From assembly GCA_012845835.1 (NCBI GenBank), contig JABAKD010000016.1:6665919-6729918 (forward strand): a DNA stretch of 64,000 nt, read 5' to 3'. A program made the position numbers and the translations under genes. Positions 12,010 through 23,479 of this stretch are shown here, in pieces. Position 1 is the stretch's first letter. Every line of letters starts with the position of its first letter. The notes beneath the pieces are model-generated. The model searched no databases. It was not told where the DNA came from and was given only the letters and a program-made list of their open reading frames with translations. The stretch comes from Undaria pinnatifida. Taxonomy: Eukaryota > Sar > Phaeophyceae > Laminariales > Alariaceae.

Positions 12010-13470
12010 TCAAAATAAAAATACACTCCAGCTGTGAGATCGAAGATTTTGTCGAAACTCATCTTTGCAAGCTATGTGTGATACTCCGATCGCGCGTATT
12101 ACGGGTTGTGTGTCCTCATTAAGGATATAGGTCGGCGACTCCCCTTGCAACTACAGTGGTATATTATAAAAATTAAATTACACTCCAGCTGTGAGATCGA
12201 ATACTTTGTCGAAACTCATCTTTGCAAGCTGTGTGTGATACTCCGATCGCGTATTACGGGGTGCGTGTCCTCATTAAGGATATAGGTCGGCGATTCCCCT
12301 TGCAAGTACAGTGTAGCTATCAGGGTCAACAGCGTGATGTTAGGCAGTGTGTGCGCGGAAACTGTAAAACCCGTTTTCGAGGGGGACAAAATCTGACAGC
12401 TGTGGAAGGAAATGCATCAGTTTATCAAGTGAATCCTATAAGTCGAATAAGCGGTGAGGGGAGGGCGGAGTTTTTAAGGACGTGGGGGCCTGATTTTGAT
12501 CAAAAAGGGGGCGGGAGGGGGGCAGAGGGGGAGGGACAGGTGGGGCAGCTCAATTTGTGCGTGGAAAATATAAATCCTTCTTGTGGGGGAGGGGGGGGGG
12601 GGGGGGGGGGAGGCTTTAGGTCGCATAGATGTAGGGGTTGTTAGTGTTATATATATGATTTTGTCCCCCTCAAAAACGGATTTTATAGTTTTCGCGCACA
12701 GACTGACTAACATCACCTTGTTGACCCTGATAGCTTCACTGTAGTTCCAAGGGGAGTCGCCGACACACAACATATTATAAAAAAAAAAATACACTCCAGC
12801 TGTGAGATCGAAGATTTCGTCGAAACTCATCTTTTCAAGCTGTGTGTGATACCCCGATCGCGCGTATCACGGGTTGTGTGTCCTCATTGAGGATATAGGT
12901 CGGCGACTCCCCAAACTACAGCAGTGTACTATGAACATACAAACACACTCCAGCTGTGAGATCGAAGACTTTATCGAAACTCATCTTTGCAAGCTGTGTG
13001 TGATACTCCACTCCAGCTGTGAGATCGAAGATTTTGTCGAAACTCATCTTTGCAAGCTGTGTGTGATACTCCGATCGCGCGTGTTACGGGTTGTGTGTCC
13101 TCATTAAGGATAAAGATCGGTGACTCCCCTTGGAAGTACAGTGTAGCTATCAGGGTCAACAGGGTGATGTTAGTCAGTCTGTGCACGAAAACTATAAAAC
13201 CCGTTTATGAGGGGGACAAAATCTGACAGCTGTGGAAGGAAATGCATCAATTTATCAAGTGAATGCTGTAAGTCGTATAACCGGTGAGGGGAGGGCGGAG
13301 TTTATAAGGACGTGAGGACCTGGGTTTGATCAAGAGGGAGCAGGGGGGGTGGGGGGGAGGATGGGCGGGGCAACTCAACTTGTGCGTGGAAACTATAAAT
13401 CCATCAAGGGAATAAATCTGACGGTTTTGGAAAGAATGCACCAGTTTATCATCTATATCCTGCAAGTATT
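12010..13470 (+). repeat. Family A repeat cluster (several heads, one inverted segment)
   Basis: Heads at about 12023, 12185, 12793, 12950 and 13013 (CTCCAGCTGTGAGATCGAAG), the last two forming a tandem duplication of about 64 bp. Segment 12655-12775 is inverted relative to the rest. The G-rich internal units, with runs of up to about 20 G (near 12590-12611), follow at 12400-12610 and 13220-13470. Confidence 0.75.
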
Positions 13471-13481
13471 TATATATATCA

Positions 13482-13782
13482 GTCGGTCGTCCCGGTGGCG
13501 TATCAGGTTATCCTCGAGCCCGGTATAGGTCAGTTTCGTGAAATCGAGTCCCGCCGAGTGCATACTCGTATAAATTCGTGTGGGGACTTTTTCTTGTGCA
13601 CAAATTGACTTGCGGAAAGCGCGAGAGCGTGAGTTAGCAACACTCGATGAGAGATCGACGAGAAGTGGGGTTGCTGAACCCTATGCGCGATAAAAAATGA
13701 AGGCAAGAGCCGGGGGGGAGAAGGGACGACACCTGTGACCACCGCTTGTCCAGAAGCTGGCAAGTAGAAGTGTGTGGAAAAT
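13482..13782 (+). mobile_element. tRNA-derived SINE, family S1 (near full length)
   Basis: It starts GGTCGTCCCGGTGGCGTATC (A-box like) and has a B-box-like segment about 60 bp later (best seen as GAGTTCGAATCCC in the 18.5 kb copy). The body, about 200 bp, includes ACAAATTGACTTGCGGAAAG, GGGTTGCTGAACCCTATGCG and CCGCTTGTCCAGAAGCTGGC. Ends near a short A-rich tail. Confidence 0.75.
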
Positions 13783-13794
13783 ATACTATATATA

Positions 13795-13895
13795 CGCGCG
13801 ATCGGAGTATCACACACAGCTTGCAAAGATGAGTTTCGACAAAATCTTCGATCTCACAGCTGGAGTGTATTTTAATTTTTATAATATGCTCCGGA
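13795..13895 (-). repeat. Family A repeat, head only, reverse
   Basis: Reverse complement of the head: GCGCGATCGGAGTATCACAC, GCTTGCAAAGATGAGTTTCG and ATCTCACAGCTGGAGTGTAT, directly after the S1 SINE at 13482-13782. Confidence 0.65.
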
Positions 13896-13982
13896 GTATA
13901 TACATCGCATCGCGTTTACGCTCTCTGCATTGTCGAGAAAGTCGGCTTGGAAATTTGTCCTCGGGAGTGGGGTTACGTATCA

Positions 13983-14127
13983 CAGCAGTACATGTTAACG
14001 GGTTTTTCATGATTTCTATAGGTGGTTCCACAGCACATGTTAACGGGTTTTACATGAATTCTACAGGCGGTTCCACAGCACATGTTAACGGGTTTTACAT
14101 GAATTCTACAGGCGGTTCCACAGCACA
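13983..14127 (+). repeat. 45-bp minisatellite, 3 units
   Basis: CATGTTAACGGGTTTT followed by CATGAATTCTACAGGCGGTT recurs at 13991, 14036 and 14081. The two downstream units are almost identical and the first is diverged. The unit is a multiple of three and so leaves a frame open, but no surrounding gene is evident. Confidence 0.75.
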
Positions 14128-14439
14128 GCCATCCACTACAAACAACGCACAGCATCCACTAAACACAACGCACAGCATCCACGACTGCGAAAACACAGGA
14201 TCCAGGACGACCGCACTTCACAAGCCAAAGCATCCAACCACGGCTCAGCCCATACATACCATACATAACGTTAGGGCAATAACCTTGCGGTTAAGGTTGC
14301 GGTTACGGTTCTGGTTGGGCCTCTGGTTGGAGTTAGCGTTGCCTCCCCACCAGCACGCCACCCGTAAGGATAACGTGATCATTCTGATCGGGGTTAGCAT
14401 TGCCTCCCCACCACCACCCTGCGGATTTCAGCCTATATA

Positions 14440-16857
14440 ATTAACGAGTACTACGTTACGGAAGCAGAAAAACAGCTTGGTCTGAATAAAATACAGCTTC
14501 ACATCTCACATGTTATTATGCCGTGAAACTGCATACATACTACATATGATACGATATGATACGATTTGATCTGATACGGCCAAGTTTCTGGTGAGGTATT
14601 TCTTATGAGAGAGCCGGTGCTATATTATAGACTAGGCTCTAGAGTCGTCTGGGGTGGTCAGTACTGGTACTTGCAGGGTTAATGCGCGTTTTTTTTTTCT
14701 AGTATTACAGAGTTAGCCTCCTCTTCTTTCCCTCCTCTTTCCATCTTGCGACACCCACGTGATTTCACTTCACGCCAGCCACATCCCAGAGGGAAAGCTT
14801 GTACCTTGTACTCGTACGTATTATTCGTGCAGTACAAGTATATATATTTAATTTTATAATACACTCTTCTGTGCCAACTATTGTGCTGGTTTCAGGAATT
14901 CACCAGGCGAGGCAGGCATCCACGCCTGATGCCAGTAACAGGTAAGGCATGGTGTTTATAGGGTACGGTATTAGGATTGGTCACCGGCGCAATGTCACAA
15001 CACGCAGTACCTGGTAGCCATCTACTCGCAGTAGATGCTGCCAACAAGCATGGTATTGCTTACGGGGTCCGGGAAACACGCCATAGTATGTTATAGAAAC
15101 CCATCAAGAGCTTCGCTCGTCGCTTCGTCCAGTATACTGCTAGGAAAAAAAAAACATATCAGCGGTAAACGTAAACTTCGTATCTAATCATACCATACTC
15201 GTCGCCGAAGCAAGTCGAATACTTCGTATCTAATCATACCATACTCGTCGCCGAAGCAAGTCGTGCATCCGCCAGAAAAAAGAGAAAAGTGAAATCGGTA
15301 TCATACTGCTGGCGACGGCATTATTGCATCTACTAATTGAAGCTACCCTACCAGTGCCCAGAATGGGGTGCGGACAGCTGTGTGGCAACATATTGTACAG
15401 CAGTAGTCAGGCCAGGGCTTGCGTGTTTGCTCTTACGAAGTACCAGGTATCATGTTTCAAATCGGCTCTAATCCTGCATACCACGTACATAACAATACCG
15501 GTAATACTCCTGTACCAGGTACCTGGTACGCAACAGAGGTATCATATCATATCATACGACAAAGTATCAGGTACACAGCGGTATATCACATGCGCGACAA
15601 GCAGACAGGAGCTGGTGCTTGGTTGGCTGTTTGGGCAATGGGTATACATACCGACAGGCCACGTGTAACTTTTCAGTCAAAAACGCTAAAAGCTAAAAAG
15701 ACAAAAACGGATCAGCACCAACCAACCAAAGATATCGGTGAACGGTGCCCTAGCACCTGGACGGACGGACAGCCGTCAGTCAAGGAACTTCCCATTCTAA
15801 AAATATCATATTACGCGTTGACGGGTCAAACTGTGCCGTCAACTGAAAAAATATGGTACGAACATGGCGGTCAGTACGAGCACAGAGTGGTAGTCAGCAC
15901 TCAGTACCAGTAAGCGCGGAATGTGCTGGATGTGACGCAGTTAGTAGCTTACATTTTACATGGGACAGCTGCTCTGATGTGATTGCTTACTCTGGACATC
16001 CTTCTACGAGACACAGACGTGGCAGCACCCGACACCGTATATACTGGCTGGCCCATTAACACATTACTACCTGGTATTTCGTAGTGTAACCAACCCCTTT
16101 GGGGCTTTAGCGGGAACAAAATAACTGCTGTCCAAAATAATCGACGATTTCGAGCAGCGAAGCAGCCCGGGCTGCTGTGGGCTGTTGTGGTGGAGGGAGG
16201 GGGTGTCCAAAGTCCAAAGTCCAGAGTGCAAGCGTGTGTGCGTGTGTTTTATATACTCGTACAGACGTGGCAACACAGGACACCTGTAACAACTTCCAAT
16301 GATAACTTCACTATCAACCCCTGTGGGGCTTGAGCAATAACAAATTAATGAATAAATAAATGAATAAATTAATTAAAAGGCAATTAATAGTGAAGCAATA
16401 AGAGAGCAATGATAAATCAACAATGAAGTAACTGACCATAAAAAAATGATCTGTCCGACAAAATTGACCATTTCGAGCAGCATCGGCCAAACGAAGCAGC
16501 TCGTGCTGAATGGAGAGTGCTGCGGGGCGAGTCCGAACTGCAGTTATCTGCAAACCACACCCGCGAGGCGCTAGGACGCTTGCACATACAGGCTGCACGG
16601 AGGCTACCAGTGGCAGGGAGTAGAGCAAATTATCTGCGGAAAAACAGAAGGTACTGCGAATATCTACAACAGGCAGTATTACAGTTAGTATTCGATATGT
16701 GAGACCAGGTACTGCTATCAATAATACTGAAAATACCCGCAGTATTTCGGGGTATTGTATTGTGTACACTGCCGTACGTACCTTTAAGTCAAGTATTCGT
16801 GGTTCGATACTGGGCATACTGCTTGTACCCGCAGTAATTGGGACCGGGCGTTTGATT
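14440..16857. other. No gene recognised
   Basis: Contains the 46-bp duplication, ACCAGGTACCTGGTA-type palindromic words and AT-rich stretches near 16330-16390. The 167-residue minus frame at 16314-16817 is low complexity at its end and matches nothing I know. Confidence 0.35.
15175..15268. repeat. 46-bp tandem duplication
   Basis: ACTTCGTATCTAATCATACC followed by ATACTCGTCGCCGAAGCAAG occurs twice in a row. Confidence 0.75.
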
Positions 16858-17109
16858 GCACGAATATACGTGCAAGGTTTTCAGATTTGCACGTAAACTC
16901 AATATTGCCCCTGCCGACCTCGAGAGCAGACCTCCAGCCCCCCAAAGGGTTGGGTAGGGGTTAGCATTAGAGTCAGGGTTAGGGTCACGTCTGGGGTCGG
17001 GTTGGTCTGGGCAGCGCAACCGTCGTTTTGTGCGGACCTGCCTGCACACACATTCATAGATCGCTGTTGATTCTACGTACAAATGAAAAAAACCTTGCAC
17101 GTACGGGCA
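16858..17109. mobile_element. Inverted-repeat element M2, copy 1 (telomere-like core)
   Basis: The left end reads gcacgaatatacgtgcaagg and the right end carries its imperfect complement (ccttgcacgtacgggc). The interior has diverged TTAGGG-type units followed by GGGGTCGGGTTGGTCTGGGC. About 250 bp, no ORF. Confidence 0.65.
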
Positions 17110-17805
17110 TCTATCTTCGCGGGGGCTGCGTAATTGGGGGTTCTGTATTGCGCATTAGAGGTATACCCCCTTCTTCACCACAAAACCCGGGTACTCGCGA
17201 GTATAGCCGGTCTAAAAGAGTTGGGAAACTAAAACCCGGTTGAACCGGGCTTTGGAAACCCAGCAGGCTTGTTCATTGTGGCCAGCTTTTTTTCGGGGGA
17301 ACGCATTTTGTTGCCGCTGGTTTAAACCGGTTAACCGGAAACCGGATAAAACCGGAAGACCGGTTCAAACCAGCTGAACCGGACAAATTCTTCGTGGATT
17401 TTCAACAGAATAAAGCCATCACCACCAGCTGTTGTTCGGTGGTCAACACAACTCAGCTGTTGTCAACCAGCATAAAACTTTTTCATCGACCAAACAAGGT
17501 CAAACAAGGTCGCCATCGGGTACCCCCGGCTGTTAGACGAGTACCCGGGTACTCGCCTAGAAAAGCGTTATATACCCACGAGTGCGAGTACCCGAGCTTT
17601 CTCGCCGAAACTGGCGATTACTCACTCGTTCGCGACGAGTGCTCGGCGGGTTAAGCGTCTAGCAGGCAGGCATTCATTCGCTGGGCTTTACACGCATGAT
17701 ACTATAAAAAATCCTTGTAAGTCATTTCTTGAGGTGACAGCACTATTGTAGCTGGCTATATTGTCGTCCCGATACCACTTACTGCTGCTGGTACCTGGTA
17801 TGGTA

Positions 17806-17836
17806 GCCGGTCGCCCCGGTGGCGTATCAGGTTATG
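17806..17836 (+). mobile_element. SINE family S1, 5' fragment
   Basis: Only the first about 30 bp (GGTCGCCCCGGTGGCGTATC then AGGTTATGTG) are present, followed by unrelated (TG)n. Confidence 0.45.
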
Positions 17837-18535
17837 TGTGTGTGTGTGTTCTTCACATTAAACCGTTCTTCTACTCGTCGACATCCAGCACACCCAGTGT
17901 CCGTACTGATTCTTCACCCTAGAAAGATCAGCTCTGTGGTCACAAGCCACGACACAGAGATAATGCATCGTAATGCATTCGACAACGCAATGTCATGCCC
18001 TAGTACTGGGTACGACAGGCACAACATACATACGTCAGCAACAGAAATACATTGGAAGAGAGAAATACGAAATAAACAAAAACAAAAACAACAACAAAAA
18101 AAACAAAAAAAAACAAAATAAGAAAACAAATAAAAACAAAGATAAAAATAAAACAAAAAATGAAACAAACAAAATGAAGGGGAAATCGAAGAAACAACCC
18201 AACCGCAAAGGAGAGCCAAAGCTCGGAAAAGAAACATAATAAAATGAAATAAAATAAAGTAAAGTAAAACCAAAATAAGATAATCCGAACACGAGCCAAA
18301 AACCTGGACACGCAAGGAGGGAACAAGGGGAAAAAAATACCCCAGAGAAAGACGAAAAGTGCTATGTACCTACTAGTCGGCCTGGTACCTTGCTACCCTG
18401 TCTGCCATCTCCTTCCTGCCTTCGTCCACCGCGGTCTCCCTTCTATTCCTCCTGTTGCCCCCCCTGCCCCCATTCCCTTGGACGGCTTTCCTTCTACTCC
18501 TCCTGTTTCCCCCCCTCCCCCCTTTGTGTTCTTAT

Positions 18536-18803
18536 CCTCGAGCCTGGTACAGGTCAGTTTCGTGAGTTCGAATCCCCCCGAGTGCATACTCGTATAAATT
18601 CGTGTTGGGACTTTTTCTTGGGCACAAATTGACTTGCGGAGAGGAGAGCACGAGAGCGTGAGTCAGCAACACTCGATGAAAAACCGACGGGCAGTGGGAT
18701 TGCTGAACCCTATGGGGGATAAAAATTGAAGGCGAGAACCGGGGGAAAGGGACGACACCTGTAACCACGGCTTGTCCAGAAGCTGGCAAGCAGATGTGTG
18801 TGA
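18536..18803 (+). mobile_element. SINE family S1, 5'-truncated copy
   Basis: Begins just downstream of the A box (CTCGAGCCTGGTACAGGTCA), carries an intact B box (GAGTTCGAATCCC) and runs through the conserved body to CTTGTCCAGAAGCTGGCAAG and an A-rich end. Confidence 0.75.
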
Positions 18804-19195
18804 ATAACAAAAAAAAAAGTACAAATTGTGTAGGTATCGTATATCTAACTCTGATATAATCCGACTTTTGATATGCAGGTTCTGCTGCATTCCTTCCTGC
18901 GCATGCAGAGCAAGCAGCGAGCATGATACACTTCTGTCGATGTAAAAGGTCACTTTCAATATGCCATTTTAGTACCCGGTGTACCATAATCGCACGCATC
19001 CTAGGTAGAGTACTTGGGTTGTGGGTGGTTGGGTGGGTGGGTTGGTGGGTGGGTGGTTAGGTACTGGATAGCTGCACAGCGGTTAGTAGGTACCAAAGCA
19101 CGGGACCTGAAACGAAATAAAATTACAACTGCTTGTTTGTTTACGTGGATCCCTTCGTCACGGACAGCTGAGAGCCAGCTAAAGTTGCGCATGTA

Positions 19196-19278
19196 ATATG
19201 AAGGTGCCCTCGTACTTGATATGAAGGTGCCCTCGTAACTAATATGAAGGTGCCCTCGTACCTACTATGAAGGTGCCT
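19196..19278. repeat. 23-bp minisatellite, 4 units
   Basis: ATATGAAGGTGCCCTCGTAC repeated four times with minor changes. Confidence 0.8.
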
Positions 19279-19734
19279 ACCAAACGGAGCGTTTCGAATC
19301 CACAGACAATATACCCAAAAACAGAATCGAAGCTGAGATAGATAAGAAGATTCACTCCTTCGGATTGGTCAAATATCCATGCCGAGGCCTCAAGAGCCCA
19401 AGCAAGGAATTACTCCACTCGAATTATTTTTGTGCTGTTTGGGTTTCTCGTGCAATTTTCATTGTTTTTATGGATGAAAAATTTCGAGAAAAGCAATAGC
19501 TTGAAAAAGCGAAACAACCCAGAACTGATTTCCTGCGCCCGAGCGAGAACCAACAGGAGAACCGCACCAAAGTCTGTTCAGTTTTTAGGTTGTGTTTTCA
19601 GGTTTTTTTATTTTCCCCGTTTGGACGCGCCCCACAACTGCTGTGACCAGCGAGACAGAAAAAGCTACGAACTCGTCTGCGCTGGTCGGTGTTACTTGAC
19701 GGGATAGTTGCCGGGTGGCCATTTTTCTTCCCTC

Positions 19735-20340
19735 TGGTTTTCAATCCCCGCCCCATTTCCACTTGCGACACCCCCGGGATGAAGCTCGTAAACTACGACA
19801 ACCACCTGGTGCAGTAAACTTGTTGTTTTTGTTCTCACATTAACTCGCAGAATCAAGTCCGTGGTCACAGGACAGGCACTATTAAAAGTCACTCTCTGGA
19901 GTGGAGGAAAATCCCGGGGAGAAAACACAAACAAACCAAAGGTGGTACACGCATATATATCCTGACGCATTTCATGCCTCCACCAGAAACATATTAAAAC
20001 AACGCAGCTTGCAAAGATGAGTATTGACCCGAAATTCGAACTCACGGCTGACGTCCTTGAAATATTGTTATGTATTAGTCTAGATATATAAATTTCTAAA
20101 AACAAGAGAATAGGACTCCTCCCAAGTCGCTCCTCCCATTGAGAAAAAGCTCACCCACATAGTATATTTCAAGTACCAACAACGCAGCTTGCAAACATGA
20201 CTAATGACCCGAAAATTCGTCGAACTCACGGCTGACGTCCTTGCAATATTTGTATAAAAAATGAAATCGGGAGCCAGCCTACGATGTGCCAGGTCCATAC
20301 TGGTGCATACGTCTCACAGTAACTACAGACACCTGAGGTG
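19735..20340 (-). repeat. Family B repeat, reverse copy with a nested insertion
   Basis: The outer parts match 62700-62955 (ATCAAGTCCGTGGTCACAGG; GCCTACGATGTGCCAGGTCC). Between about 20003 and 20262 lies extra sequence with two copies of GCTTGCAAAGATGAG/GCTTGCAAACATGAC plus AACTCACGGCTGACGTCCTT, absent from the 62.7 kb copy. Confidence 0.6.
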
Positions 20341-20529
20341 CAGAATTTTACGCCCCTGGTACTGGTGGGGAAAACTACTACCAGGTATCAATATGTCTAA
20401 CATGAAGAATATGGTATAACGTACATATGTGGCAGGGAATCTAATGTAATACTTGGAGCAATGTCGACATCGCCTTCGTTCAGAGGTTCATCAACTTTTA
20501 CGATGTACTTTTTTTTTTTTTTTTTCGCA

Positions 20530-20815
20530 CACATTTACTTTCCAGCTTCTGGACAAGCCGTGGTCACAGGTGTCGTCTTTTCTTCCCCCCGGTTCTTGTC
20601 TTCAATTTTTTTCGCGCACAGGGTTCAGCAACCCCACTGCTCGTCGATCTTTCATCGAGTGTTGCTAACTCACGCTCTCGCGCTTTCCGCAAGTCAATTT
20701 GTGCGAAGTCCCAGCGAAATTATACGAGTATACTACTCGTATGGACTCGGGGGGATTCGAACTCACGAAACCGACCTATACCACGCTCGAAGATAACCTG
20801 ATACGCCACCTATGA
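20530..20815 (-). mobile_element. SINE family S1, reverse copy
   Basis: Reverse complement of the S1 consensus: tail side AGCTTCTGGACAAGCCGTGG near 20540, B box GGGATTCGAACTC near 20755, A box GATAACCTGATACGCCACC at about 20794-20812. A T-rich run precedes the tail. Confidence 0.75.
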
Positions 20816-21320
20816 AGCACCAACGAACTCGAAACTTCCGACGGGCAATTGCACGGCTCGCTAGTATCCTTGTAGAACGCTCCGTGTAATTAATACCAGG
20901 CGAGTATTACTCGAACATGCCGGTACTGCTGCTATTATTATCAAATCGCGCCCACGTGGGTAGCACTCGTACGTACGCAACATCGTCGGGTATTCTACTG
21001 CTGTACAGGCGGGATATACATACGTACAGCAGCGTATACTGGTCAAGACTACTAAACACCACTCGTATAAAAACAGAATGTTCCAACCAGAAAAAAAACT
21101 AACGTCTTTTTTGGCAACAGCGCAATCAATTCAATACGTGACAGGGTAGATGCACTTGCTGCTGTGCATGCCATAAACCAAACAAATGATGGTGACGACA
21201 CACGACTGCTGTGATCGTGTAAGAGCGTGGGATGGCATGCACGAGAAAAAGGTGACATCGGTTCGAATCTGAGAGCACACACGATCCCTCAACGATGTCT
21301 ACTGAAAATGACGCCACCTG

Positions 21321-21522
21321 GTAGTTCGCAAGCCAGGACTTACAGACTTCGGCACTGGGACAGACCTAATCTGAGACAGACACCAGACACGACGAACCAT
21401 CAACCCGTTCTAATACTGTACGTAGTTCGCAAGCCAGGACTTGCAGACTTCGGCATGGGACAGACCTGATCTGAGACAGACACCAGACACGACGAACCAT
21501 GAACCCGTTCTACTACAGTATA
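21321..21522. repeat. 101-bp tandem duplication
   Basis: GTAGTTCGCAAGCCAGGACT through AGACACCAGACACGACGAAC occurs at 21321 and 21422 with about five differences. It overlaps the possible continuation of the MGC-start gene. Confidence 0.75.
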
Positions 21523-21684
21523 CTGCTGTACGTGCGAACAGCCAAAGAGCGGTCCGCCCAAAATAAGAGGAAGATTGAACCAATCCACTCGTACTCGTAG
21601 AAAAAAAACTCTCAAATGCAAGCAGCACCTTCGCATAGAGCCACCGGACAAGTTCACACTTCATAACCAGTAAGTATATCTGAC

Positions 21685-22324
21685 CTTCAACAGCTGTGAT
21701 GTTGGTACACCCCTCCCGTGTATGCTCTCCTTGCTTGTCGACACCAGCCTCTGCCGAAGCCCCTTTCGTATCACCACCCCCATCCTGGCTCTCTCCCTCG
21801 CTCTCCCTCCTTCTGTTGGGGCCGTCATCATCTCCAACACTGCAATCAGTGGAGACATTTAAATCATCGTTAGACGAATCTTCGTGACAACGGCTGAACT
21901 CGGAGGGGGTCCCAGCTGCTGCAGCAGACAAAGCTTCTCCCTCTCCCTCCCCCCGTGCCGAGCCAGTCTCGGAGTAACACTCGTCGCTGGCAAGGGAACA
22001 CTGAGACACAGGAGCAGTATTACTCGCGGGTACCTCAAGGTCGGAATCCTCCTCGGAATGAGGGGTCAGCGCCAGGGTCAGCGCAGGGCTGGAAGGGGAG
22101 CATGCCCCCCCACCCGACGCTGTTGCTGCTGCTGCCACTCCTCCTCCTGCTGCTGTCTTGTCGGGGGTGATGTCATTCTCATCATGGGGCAACGCCGGGA
22201 GCTCTAGACTCTCATTCGGGAGATATTGGATGAGGTCGAGCTTGAGGTTGGCTCGAGACCTCTTCCGAGGATTGTCGCCCTGCTCGACGTCGCCGGCAAG
22301 CAACCGGCTGCTCTTGCACCCCAT
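21685..22324 (-). CDS. First exon of an N-acylated, acidic low-complexity protein (MGCKSS start)
   Basis: The frame opens with Met-Gly-Cys-Lys-Ser-Ser. This is a classic N-myristoylation signal (Gly2, Ser6) with an adjacent Cys3 for palmitoylation, so the product is probably anchored on the cytosolic face of a membrane. About 213 codons follow before a good donor (GAAG|gtcaga, phase 1) at 21685. Residues 15-55 carry a basic patch (KRSR) and a short ordered stretch (LKLDLIQYLPNESLELPAL). The rest is Ala/Gly/Ser/Asp/Glu-rich and probably disordered. The frame is open upstream to 22486, but the MGC start is preferred for the acylation motif. A phase-compatible continuation on the minus strand at about 21597 down to 21410 reads open but overlaps a tandem duplication, so I do not trust it. 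No catalytic domain was found in the window. Function is unknown. Confidence 0.55.
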
Positions 22325-23479
22325 GTGTCCTAGTCCTGGTTCGGGTCCGGGTTCTCTCCTCGCGCTGTGTGGAAATGATCGCAACCGGGTTCGTAGTTCG
22401 CAAGCACTCCGAAGGTACGCAGACCTTAGAGGTCGAACGAGAGGTATGCAGCAGTTTGCAGGAGGACCATTTGTCGCTGGTTGCAAAGGGAAGAGGGAAC
22501 AGGGGGCCCGGGACCCTTCGAAATCGGTGTGTTATGCCCCTCATTAGTGCGGTGCCTTGTAAAGAGACAATACCCGCACTAAAGTGGAATCACGGTAAAA
22601 TTATACCGGAATAAGCGGCGCCCCGATCGATGTTGTTCCATATTTTTTCTACACGGGTGTTCATTGCGGTTCACGGTTCACTGCTGCTGTACGTTGTTCT
22701 CAAAGGTACGAACCGGTGGGCATAACAATAAGGGAAGACGCAGCTTGCACAAGTATCGACGCTAAATTCGTCGAACTCACATCTGACGTCCTCATTAGAA
22801 CTAGATCACACCTGTGACCACGGCTTGTCCAGAGCCGAGATGAAGAGAAGAAAGAAGAAGCGATGACTTTTTTGAAAATAATAGGAGAAAAGTATCAAAA
22901 TGGGGGTATATATACCTCGTACATCTTCGAACACAATGGGGTACCCTAGTTTTCTAGCGGGGCACGCCAGCTTACACGCCAGCTAAACGCCTCCAGTTGT
23001 TCGCGTCCTGACGCCTCCACCCTACGTGCACGATGTGTGGATAGCACGTCAAACCATTGTTTCGTCCTTTGACAGCCCACAGCAACAGGCAGGGTAATAA
23101 TAAGTACGGGCGCTCAAAAAGTCCTCTCCACACAACAACCAGATGACAACCGCAGCGTTTTTGTTCGAAATTGATAATACTGTACTACTAATATTACCAG
23201 GTGCTACTATTAATACTACTATTAATATTATTATAATAATAATACTATTAACAGCAGCCATGACGGACAACATGGTGCAGCTCCAACGAAAGGAGAAAGG
23301 CGATAAGAAGCAGGGCACTTCACGCACAGGCAAAGTCGACGGGCGGGGGGGGTAGAAGGAGGAGGAGGTGCAGAGATTGTAGGCTAGTATGCTTTTTTAC
23401 GCTGCTGATGATGCGCGGGCATCTTCTATCTTCTGATGATGCGGGCATCGTATCGCGATCATCATCAAAAAAGGGCTGG

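Noticed and set aside
13772..14440. 222-residue open frame on the plus strand
   Set aside because: It begins in a reverse family A head and runs through the 45-bp minisatellite and TTAGGG-like sequence. No domain and no splice-consistent neighbours.
17914..18326. Phe- and Lys-rich open frames at the AAACAAA-rich tract
   Set aside because: Produced by A-rich simple sequence on both strands.
19196..19278. Possible CRISPR-like array of 23-bp units
   Set aside because: Units are directly adjacent without spacers and the context is eukaryotic. It is a minisatellite.
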